The notes under the pieces are model-generated. The model ran no database searches. It saw only the letters and a list, made by a program, of their open reading frames with translations, and was not told where the DNA came from. A program made the translations under genes and the position numbers. This document shows positions 44,735-56,700 of a DNA stretch of 64,000 nt, in pieces. Source of the DNA: Zygaena filipendulae (taxonomy: Eukaryota > Arthropoda > Insecta > Lepidoptera > Zygaenidae); NCBI GenBank assembly GCA_907165275.2, contig OU015666.1, positions 2,634,001 through 2,698,000 of the forward strand, written 5' to 3'. Numbering within the stretch: position 1 is the first letter of the stretch; each line of letters opens with the position of its first letter.

Positions 44735-47700
44735 CTGAGACAGAGAGAGAAGAGTTATACAGTAACAAAAAACAGTTATATTTCCAGTGATAGCGGTAGA
44801 GTTTTCGCTTCTCATTCGATCTCATTTGGTCTATGGGTCTATATTTTGGTCTACACGTGTACAACGTGTTAATGAATTAACTGAAAACTAGAAAGTAGTT
44901 TGCTCAGAATCAACTAGAGAATCGATCGCACTATGTTAATATAGGTTATATTTTTTTTTTTTTACTAGTCCATGTCTAAATTATTTATAACACAATATTT
45001 GGCGCGTACGCCGCCCGCAGCAAAATAATTCGAACCGGTAGGCGCGGGCGTAGCGCTTGGAATTTCGTAGATAGGTCACCTCCTAACTAATGTTGAATAA
45101 CTTTTAAAGTATACATTTTTTGACATAAAATATATTTTAATCATATTATTGTTTATTTTTTTAAATGGGGTGTATCAGGTTTTCAGTTAATTCATTAACA
45201 CGTTGTATATGAATCAAAACGATTACCATCGGACTAACGGTGAAGGAAAACATCGTGAGCGCATGCTCTAACTTTCTTCAAACTTCCTATGCTGGCAACT
45301 CAAGTATTATCCTACTAACTAATATTATAAATATGCAAGTGTCGATGTTTGGAAGTTTGGATGTTTGTTACTCAATCACGCAAAAACGGCTGAACGAATT
45401 TGGATGAAATTTGGTATGCACGTTGTCAGGGGTACAGAGAAGGACATAGGGTACTTTTTATCCCGGAATTCCCGCGGGAACTCCGAAATTACCGCGGGTG
45501 AAACCGCGGGACACAGCTACTATTACATATTTTTCGGAATAGTCCGAAAATTGTAAATTTTAAAAACGGTGACCAATTAAAGGCGTAACCAAATGACGTT
45601 GGATTACATTGATGACTGTTTTTGTGCGTTATGAAAAGGTTCTGTGTAAGAAAATCACCCGGCGACACTAGTTTTCATACTAAACCGAGTTGATGTCCCT
45701 TCTATACGTATGTTCTGTGGTGCGGTGCAGCCCATCGACACTGCCTTGAAGCAAAGGTTACTATGGATCTATGCAATAACTTCCTTACCAACTTTGGAAT
45801 ACCTAACCAAGTCCCCCCGACCGCGTCTTACATTGCATTGGTGAAGTTGGCACAAAATGCTTTCATAAATCGGTTCAGCGATTAGTGTGAAGGTAAAACG
45901 TAGTGATTATTTGCTCAGTGGTGCAGTGTGTAACGATGCGGCCGTATGCCACTTGTTATAATATCCTGCCTTATTTCTAATAATTTTTATTTTTTAAATC
46001 GGATAATTTAAATCATAAAAACGGCAAAAAAAAAACACGTTCGTTGTATGGGCACGTATTTTTTAGTATTTGTTGTTATAGCGGCTAACAGAAATACAAT
46101 ATCATCTATGGAAATTTCAACTGTCTTACTATCACGATTCATGAGATACAGCCTGGTGAGACGGACATACGGACGGACTGACCGACGGACAGACAGATGG
46201 ACGGACAACAGAGTCCCGTTTTCCTTTTGGAAACTGTAGGGGAGCGGGAATTTTTTCGGTCTCGTCCTTTCGATATTGAGCGTGTTTTTTTTGTATGGAA
46301 AATGAACAACGCCATCTATCCAGTGTTGTTCATTTTTCAAAAATGAACAATACTGGAAAAAGTGTTTTTCGAAAATTCGTGCTCCCTACAGAACCCCAAA
46401 AAATGCAATATATTCAAAAGTCCATAAAAAGAAAAAGAAAAAGAAAGAAAGAGAAGTAGGTACACGCACCTCGACGATCTTGCCGTTGTTGAGTACAACG
46501 ATGACGTCGGCGTTGATGATCGTGGACAGCCGGTGCGCGATGACCAGCACGGTGCGCCCCCTGGCGGCCGTCTCCAGCGCCCTCTGCACCACCTTCTCGC
46601 TCGCCGAGTCCAAAGCGCTAGGCGAAAACACGTGCGGTTAATATCGTAATATAATAAAACATTCTCACAGGCATCTGAGACGAAATAAAAAGTCAAGACG
46701 GAGTGCTGTGAACAAAAAATTGAGGCCGATTAAAGTACGCCTCGTCGTGTACATGCAGTTACACGCACACACTTATTTAACACTTATACAAGTACTTAAT
46801 TAAAGTTGTGAAATTGTGGTACATCTTGCTCTCTCCGAATTTGAATTGTTTTGTGCTGTGCCCTGTAAACAGGGTCCATAAAGAACTGTTTACTAACTAT
46901 CTTAAGACCTTTTTGTTACTTAATGGATGTGCAATAAATAAATAACGAAACTACGCCTTACCTTCTCAGTCGAGTTATTCCGGCGCGCGAAGTGTCACGC
47001 TGTAATAATTTCTAAATTTTAAAGAAAAATTGCCGAATTGTGTAGTGAAAGGGTGTAAAAACCAATCTTAGAAAAACAAAAAGCAGGATCGAACCACATT
47101 TTTAGTAAAATATCAATTTAATTAATTTATGACAACTTGAAACACAAAACCTCCACAACTTCCACAAGTGTTGCTACTAGTGAGCGTGATAATAGTCCCC
47201 GTTTATTGGGTAAGTTAATATGACGTGGAACGTAAAGTAACACGTTCATTTACTAATTGCTATTTTAACTTTTAATATTAATAAAATTAATGTAAGTGTA
47301 AATAGGCGTTAATTTTTATTTTCCACGTTTTATCATAACTTCAAAACCTATATTTTTAAGGTTCTCGATTATAGAACCAAGGTATAATACAACTTAAAAA
47401 ATACTAACTTATCTATTTACTTATCCATTCATCCTTCTAGAACTTTACAATTTTGGGTAATAATTTTTGACTGCACGGCAACACTCGCTAAATGCCCACA
47501 TGTTTACGAAACCGGCCTCACTTTTTAGTTGACAGCGCTCCGTCTTGAGTTTTTATTTCGTCTGAGTCGAGGATATGGAGAAAGGACACATCCCTACTAA
47601 TATTATAAATGCGAAAGTAACTCTGTCTCTCTGTCTATCTGTCTGTCTGTTACGCTTTCACGCCTTAACGGCTCAACCGATCATCACGAAATTTCGCATA

Positions 47701-50700
47701 CACGTTGTCAGTGGTACAGCAAAGGACATAGGGTACTTTTATCCCGCAATTCCCGCGGGAACTCCTAAATTTGAAACTGCGGGGAACAGCTATTAAATTA
47801 ATCTATACTAATATTATAAAGAGCAAAAGATTGTGAGTTTGTGACGTTGTAGGGGGTAATCTCTGGATCTACTGAATCGATTTTGACAACTCTTTCACTT
47901 ATAGAAAGCTACAGTAATCCTGAGTGTCATAGGGTACTTTCCATCCCGGAATTCCCGCGGGAACTCTGGAGTTTGTGAGTTCGATCGAGATTGTAGGGGC
48001 TGATCGCTGGATCTACAGAACCAATTATTTTGAAAATTCTTTCATTTACAAGAAGCTAAAGTGATCCTGAGTGCCATGGTACTTTTTATCCCGGAATTCC
48101 CGCGGGTACTCCGAAATTACCGCGGGGGGTTAGCTAGTAAATAAATAAACACCAAGACTCTTGCCCACCGGCAACCGTACGGGATAAAACGATACCACTG
48201 AGGTATCGATACTTTTACTCGATACAGTATCGGTCGTAAAGTATCGATACTTATTCAGTATCGATAGAAAAGTATCGATTCTTACTCGTATCGAATCGAT
48301 CGATTTTTCGTAGTGAAATTTAGAATAAACAACGGGTTCATTAAACAATAGCTATCTAAAGTTTTTTTTCTTTCGGGCATCGACAAACAAACTTGCCACA
48401 CAAAATTAGAAAAAGAATAATAATAATATTATGTTGATAAATAAGCAAATGACACCCACAAATATATTCTTCGCAGCGTAGATGAGCGTTTTATGTGTTA
48501 AAATGTAATATATAAATATGTATAAATATTGGTATATCGATACGAGTACTTTTGACCGATACCTACTTGGTACTCAGTTTCAAAGTATCGATACCAAAAG
48601 TACTCGGTATCGGAAGGAACGTATCGAGTGAGTACCCACTTGTGTTTACTCGTATCGTTTTATCCCTAACCGTGCCCACCTGGTCGCCTCGTCCAGAATG
48701 ACGATGGGCGGGTCCTTCACCACCGCCCTGGCTATCGCGATGCGCTGCTTCTGCCCGCCGCTGAGCGCCGCGCCGCGCTCGCCGACCAGCGTGTCGTAGC
48801 CGGCGGGGAAGCCTACAATGAAGTCGTGGGCGTTCGCCGTCATCGCCGCACGGTATACCTGGACCGATTTTTTTTATTATATCAGAGGGGGCAAAAGGAT
48901 AAGTAAGTGGCAGAGATCATCTAAGCTAAAATGACGCGCCCCTCCATCGAGTATATGCACACGCACATCCCGCACATCTAAAACTGCTATTGAAGTAGTG
49001 GGGCGCGCCATTTTAGTTTAGATAAGCTCTAATTAATCCAAATTCTAATTAATCCGTCAGTTAGAAAATAATTATTGCCATAGTAAGTACTCTGTGGTCC
49101 AAAACCAAATATTCGTAATACTCTGTAGTCTAGAACCAAAATACTCATACAACTCTGTGGTCTAGAACCAACATACCCATACAACTCTGTGGTCTAGAAC
49201 CAACATACCCATACAACTCTATGGTCTAGAACCAACATACCCATACAACTCTGTGGTCTAAAACCAACATACCCATACCACTATGTGGTCAAAAACCAAC
49301 CTAATATGTGTACCTACAATATTACTGTCTTAGTGCTACGCCATAGCAATCACGCCAACACTAATCGCATACCTCGTCGTCGGTCGCGTCCGGCTTCCCG
49401 TAGCGTATGTTCTCCCGCACCGTGGTCGCGAACAGCACCGGCTCCTGGCCGATGAAGCCGAGCGCGCGCCCGCGCAGCCACGCGCCGTCGAACTCGCGCA
49501 CGTCCACGCCGTCTATCGTCACGCTACCCTCGTTCACGTCGTAGAATCTGTGGGTGGACAGAAAAAGCTAGCTCATCAAAATTGATCCAGCCGTTTTGAA
49601 GCACTCGACGGCGGTGAAACTACCGTCACATGCTATCGTACTAATATTATAAATGTGAAAGTGTGGATTTTTGGATGGTTGTTACTCAGTCACGCAAAAA
49701 CGGCTGAACGGATTTGGATGAAATTTGACATGCACGTTGTCAGGGGTACAGAAAAGAACATAGGGTACTTTTTATCCCAGAATTCCCGCGGGAACTCCGA
49801 AAGCTTAGATCACAATAATTCACAATTACCGCGGGTGAAACCGCGGGGCACAGCTAGTAAAAAATATCTTCTAAAATATTTAAATTTAATAATCTAAATT
49901 GAGTTTTTATATGTTTGTTTGTAATGGATGAACTTAAAAACTGTTTAACCGACGATTTTGAACATTATTTCACTTATAGCTAGGTATAGTGTGTCTGAGT
50001 GGTATAAGAATAAGATAAAAATATAAGGGTGAACCCACACGTACCACAACCACCCCACAACCACTTCACATCGCAGCAGCAAAATGTGGTCAGGTGTGAA
50101 TTGTGTCGTTGCAGATTTTTGCAGTTGTGTTGTGGTACCGATAAATTGTCGATGTGGTTGTGTTGTCGCAAGTAGTTGCGATGTGGTTACGTCGTATGCG
50201 GGCACAGTTCGACTCCGGCTTTCATAGAAGGTGCGACGACGCAGCGATGTGTTTGCGATGTGGCCGGCTACAAGTTCACGGTGTCGCTGGTGGTTGCGTT
50301 GTGGCTGCGATGTGGCAGTATCATTCACGTGGTCGATAATGACGGCAAAATGTGGTACTCGTAAATTGTACTATTCGTTTTCAATACAAAATATGCGCCC
50401 GCCCACGTGGTGTGGTTGTGATACGTGTGGGTTCACCCTTAAAAGCTCACCTCTCCAACAATGCCGCGATAGTGGACTTGCCGTTGCCCGATATGCCGAC
50501 TATGGCGACTGTTTTTCCGGCCGGTATTTTCAAGTTGAAATTTTTCAATACCGCCTGCGATATGCAAAGATCCAAAATACAATATGAACATTATCAATAC
50601 ACTTTCTAGTTCTTGTTTATGTTGCAGTGTGTAAATAGACTGAAACAGCTTTTCGAATTTATGCACATTTAAAAGATATCTTTACCAGATAGATAGATAG

Positions 50701-53700
50701 ATAGAAGATTTATGATGTACGATGTATGATGATTTTACAACAAGTGCACAAAACGCACCATTTTTATCCGAGACTTTTAGTAATGTCAAGGATAAAATGG
50801 TTTTGTGGACAAGTTAATAAACTCTGCTTTTCACTTCGATTGCGAGGAAATAAAACAGTAGCATAACATAACATTTCTTTAGTTTAATTCAAAGTAAAAT
50901 TAGTACTGTTTTGATTACTGAAGGAAATAGTTTTTCCCAGCATATTAACGGTATTTATGTCTTAAAAAACACATAAGGCAAATAAATTAAAGTAAATATT
51001 ATAAAATAACAAATTCTATCTATGAACTTCTTATTGCGTTTGGCTGTGTGGCTTATTTTCTTTGCCTTAATATAGATACATTTATGATTAGATACGTTAA
51101 TGCACTAGTGCACAAAATTCGATTTTGTGCAGCCTATATCCTGCACAAATAAGCACTTTCAGAGCATGAGAAGTGAAAAAACTTTAAATGTCCAACAACT
51201 CACCACTTCCGGCCGCGTTGGGTACGCGAACGTGACGTTTTTGAACTCTATGTCGCCGCAGAATTGGTGATACTTTATTGTTTTGGTGCCCGATGTATCC
51301 ATAACGGGTTTTTTGTTTATATACTGGAAGGTAATGAAGAGGATTGAACTTAAAATCAATACAATCAAGGTTGATTTTTAAGTAAATACAGGTCCAGAGA
51401 TGATTTCAGAATTTGATGCGTTAACACTAGAAACTAAGCTATTAGTATAACCTAAACAATGACTATAGTTGAAACCAAGTAGATGATTCTGTATACAAAG
51501 TGTTACCAAACTAGCTGCATCCCTGCAAGTATGGTTTAAGATAATTATAATATTTTATATAAAAAAAATATATAAATACGTAAATTATAGTAATAAAGCG
51601 TACTATGCAATAAAGAATAAATAAATAAATAAATTTAGTTTTTCGTCATAGTACAGGGCTACGAACTCGTTAGGTCAGTGAACTCACACAAATCGTGAAT
51701 TCATTCACATATAGGTATAATACCTATAATATAATTTGTTTTTAAAATTATTCCAACGGATTCATGCATGTATTACGATCGCAAAGATTTTATACCCCAT
51801 TGCGATAATAAGACTAAATAGTATGTATAGTCAGCACCGGTCAATTTGTTTATTTATTTATTTAAACATTATGCACATCGCGGCACAAAAGACGGACTTA
51901 ATGCCACATTGGCATCCTCTTTCAGTCAACCTTCAGGTAGTACAGAGAGTTCACAATAGTACAGAGAATTCATCAATATAATATAAACACTTTGGTCAGT
52001 ATTTGAAACTTATTACTATTTCATTAAATTCAATGAATGTCAAGTGTGTTTTTCTGCCGCTGCCTGTACACTGAATATAATACATAATATATAAGATGTG
52101 GTAAAATTAACTGCAAATATTTACAGGGCTGAAAGTGTATATGCTATAACAAACAGGATGAGCGAAAAAAACGTTCAATAGTTTCTCAGAATATGAAGAA
52201 AATAAATTCATTGAAAAATCATTACAATTACATTCACAAGGTACACAACACACGTAGCTCACTTATACGTCTCAGACCAAATAAAAACTAAAGACGGAAC
52301 GCGTAGAAGAAACAAGTGAATCCAGGAAAAAGACACCACGCCATGCACGTACACAGAAACACGCACACACTTACAAGAAAAAGACACCATAAATCCTAAG
52401 TAAACTTTGCAAATCCATACACTTTCCTAATCACCACATGCATACGCAACCGGCTTCACTTCGTTGTTCGAGACGTTTCGTTTTTAGTTTTTATTAATTG
52501 GTCTGAATTATACGTATACAACGCACGCGCCACGCACACAGCGAGCGATGGATCAGCTGTTTAGCTCGATCGAGGTCATTGACCTTAAAATACCGGCGCG
52601 CGGCGATGTGTTTAAAGCGATTGAGCGGCGAGCGCCTTCAAAGGTTGTTTTCTTTTTGGTTGGTTTATTTTGTTTGTAATTTGTTTTTTATCTTTTTTAT
52701 TTTATGAACATGTTTATAACGGTGCATACTTTCAACCCTGTAAATATTTTCTCATTTTACCACATGTTACATAATATAACTCATGTCAATTTTCTGTCAC
52801 CCAAACTCGACCTCTATTCCGTTACAGCTAAGGTCCTCACATCGAATACTCGGCCGCCGGCGCTGAGCCCCCGCACGACGGCGCCGAACAGGAGCGACAG
52901 CTGCGCGACCGAGCGCTGCACGGTCTGCGCGTTTACGAGGAACGCCATGACGTCACCGGCCGACATCTGGCCGGTGGACATCAAGTGGCCGCCGAGGAAC
53001 ATCGTAGCTAGCACCATGCTGACCACAAAAACACCACACTAACATTATCACTTATACTGCCATTATAAATGCGAATGTGAGTTAATTTGTTTGTTCCGCT
53101 TTCACGTCTTAACGGCTCAACTGGGCCCTAATTCACCGCGACCATAACACGACGCGTTAAAATAACGCGCCACAGAAATTGTCTTTTCCTAGTAATCAAA
53201 GAAGTTTCATTCCAAAAAAATTCATTTACAACGTTTTTTATGGCATACAGAATAATAATTTCTAAATTTTCGCATCTTTCTAGATTGCGTTTTTGGGACG
53301 CACGTTATGGACACGGAAAGTTATTGGTCGATCATCATGAAATTTTGCATACACATTGTGAAATGTCAGGGATACGAAAAGGGACAAAAAGTGCTTTTAT
53401 CGCAGAATTCCTGCGAGAACTACGAAATGAACGCGGATGAAGCCGCGGGGAACAGCTAGTCTATATCATATAACTTTACTATAGCCGTTAGCCGACCCAC
53501 CGCCATTCTGATGACTCCACTACATTATCGCCGAGTACAGACGATTATGCGCGAGCACGATAGTGTAGAGGGCATACTCAGCTGTACTCGCCGATCATCG
53601 TCTATGATCGCCTGCGACCCCTGAATTGTCGGTTTTTGGGCACGCATCAAAGGAAATCGCCTGTAGTTGCGTTGTGGTGTCCACATTATCACCGATCACA

Positions 53701-56700
53701 CGATCAACGATCAATGTAGTGCAAGCATGAGAGTGATCGCCTACCTTTGTCACTCGTTCCTCAACTCACCCGTTCAGGAACAGGTTGGTGCCGGCCTGGA
53801 ACAGTCCCACTCCCAGCCCCAACTCCATGCTCAGCGCTGCCGCCTCTTTGCATTCGTGAGCGAACATCTTCGCTTCGTTTTCCTCGCCAGCGAACGCACG
53901 CACTGTCCGCATGTTCGATATCGCCTCCTCGGCTACCAGTGTTGTTTTCTCTATCTGCGGGCAAAGGAACTTAATGTTTAAGGCCTATTATCTTGCTTCT
54001 CTTCCGGCTGATGCTTTGTCCTGAATGACTGATGGATCAACGCACAGCCTAAACCGCTGATCGTAGAGACCTATAACTTGGAGGGTGTATTCTTTGTATG
54101 ATGTAGGCATCCGATAAGAAGGATTTATCGAAAATTCATGGGGATGAAAAGGGTTTGCAAAGTTTATGTGGGACAATTCCGCTGGAACTTCGAAATTACC
54201 ACAGGTGAAACCGAGCGAGACAGCTAGTAGTATATACAAATAATATGTAAGTTTTATGGAATATGGTGAAATAGAAGATCAATCAAATTTTCAAGGTAAC
54301 CAAACCCCTTAAAAAATTTCTCTTTGAATCTTAATATAGGTATTTTTTTATTGTACCTGCGTTTGCGCCTCCCTAGATAGTTTTCGTAATAGAGCTCCGA
54401 TAAAAGTGCCTCCTATAACGACTGAAGGTACACAAAATAATGTGAGACAAGTCAGCTGCGGAGATATGACCAGCAGACTCACGGCTGCACCCACAACCTG
54501 GAATTAAAAATAAAATCAAGTTTATTCATCATTATGAATTACATCATAACAAACATGATATTTGTCTAAAAAATAAATGTTTAAGATTTTTAGCTATGGT
54601 AGTCCTAAGTTGTGATTGATTTCTTACCTGTGTGATTGCCCTTAATCCACCAGATATGATTTGTTTAAATGAACTTTTAAAATCTTGCACATCCACTGTT
54701 ATTCTGAAAAAAATTCAATGAGATAACAGATCAAAAATTTACAAGTGACTATTAAGTTATTTTTTGAATATAAAGATGATATGTTTTAATATACTTAATT
54801 AAAAATTACTATATTTTTATGACACACAACTAACTTAATATTATATTATTTGATAGATAACCAGAATAGAGTCAACTTTATATGTACGGAGTACAGTTAC
54901 AAAATTATAAAACTAAATATATGAAAAAGAAGCATGGGTATGGACTAACAGAAAATGTTCACCTATTAACAAGCTCGCCCGTCCTCTCTCTATCAAAGAA
55001 TGCAATGTCTTGCTTCAGTATTGACTCAAATAGGTCTTGCTTCATCTGACATGCAACTTTCTCGCCTACTTGCGCCAGCAAGTGGATGTAGAAAAATGTG
55101 AAAGCTGCCTAGAAATTAACATTTTATTTAATCTGTAAGCACTGTCAAAAAGTTTAATCAGATTTTAAGAGTTTTTTTTTTTATTATTTAACTTGTTAAG
55201 AAACTACTGTTCAACAATTTTACCACAAGGATTTCATTGATAACTCTGGATGAAAATACTCTCTTAGATGTGAGGTACAATGTACTTTTCACTTCAGTAG
55301 CTCAAACATGTAGGTTTTACTGTCTGAAATCAGTGAGCAAAATGTGATTTTGTTCACTGAGTGAGACAAAGTAACTTTTTAATTTTTGTTTTCAGAAAAC
55401 CGCGAATATCTTATTCAGCCTTGGGTTAATCATACAATTCGAAACATTTACACTCTATATTCTTTCCCGCCATTAGAAAGAGAGAGAGACAAAGACCAGC
55501 CCTTTGGAGGTTCCGATTTGGAATTTGACCTCAAAGACAAACACGTTCGGAAATTTGTACTAACTAAAGAAATTTTGTAAAAAGATAATTATGTCTTTTA
55601 ATGTAATTTATTGAATTTTTAACTTATTGTTGTATTTAAACGAAAATAAGTATTTACTGCAAATAAAACTGATATTTAACCTGTAAATAACTATTATCTC
55701 CTAAAGTGTTCTTGCTGCTGAAGTGAAAAGTTATGTGTGTTACACGAGAGCAAAGTTTTTTGCATCTCGTGCCTTTGAATCCCTCGCCACACTCAGGATT
55801 CAACATTAGAATCACTTGAAAAAATGACTTTGCTCTCTTGTTGCACAAATAACTATTTCACAACTACACAACTACTTTCTTGTCAAATATGAACTTCATA
55901 GGTCAAGTAATTTTCAAAGTTATGATGTGATTTGAGTGTGATTTGATTTCGTGTGGTATTTCAGTTTTTTATAATAAAATGATTTCAGTTCACACAAAAA
56001 TAATACTGTATGCAACAAATTACCTCATTCGAATTATTATTATTAGTTTTTTAACATTAAAAATTTAAGAACCAACACACACCTGTCCGATATATAAAGA
56101 AATTAATTTTACAGCTGGCAATTTTATCTCCTCTATGAAATCTGGAGCGGAACTGTTTTTCATACTGGCCAGCACATTTACTATTACACCAAGTAACGCT
56201 GGAATGTACACATTCAGGAAAGCCACAGCCAATGCTGACTGGAAATAAAAAAAATTATTAAAATTAATGGAAGTGGTTGGGACCTAAGCAAAACAAAAAT
56301 ACTGACAAAATAGGGCTGGTTTCAGCCACAATAATTTCTCTTAGATTTCTTTTTTTTTTACTTTTGTGTATAATATGCTCCCTCTTTATTGCTATAGACA
56401 AACAGAGCAACACATAAAGTTACAATCTATACAGTATTCAGTGAATGTATTACAAACATATTATTGAAAACATGTCAGTAAAAGATGTCTTGTAACAATG
56501 CATGGTGGGTTACTGCCTGGTATTAATAACTCAAAGACTCAGAATGCTTTCAAACAGCACCACCTGGTCCCAAACTAAACAGAGCTTATACTGTGGTTCC
56601 CAGACAACTATTAAAATGCTTATTCTGTAACTACATATACACTAAAAACTGGTATAGCAGTCAAAGTTTGTAATGATAAAACCAGATAAATATTTTACTC

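Noticed and set aside
45365..45556. 63-codon ORF (and similar ones at 47575, 49655 and 53240)
   Set aside because: Each lies inside a copy of the SINE-like repeat; the shared peptide strings reflect the repeat and not a gene family.
50154..50609. Several overlapping 60-130-codon ORFs between 49945 and 50609
   Set aside because: They come from the G/T-rich interior of a MITE and from the wrong frame of ABCB8 exon 10.
53667..53981. 104- and 75-codon plus-strand ORFs over 53667-53981
   Set aside because: Antisense shadows of the GC-rich ABCB8 exon 7.
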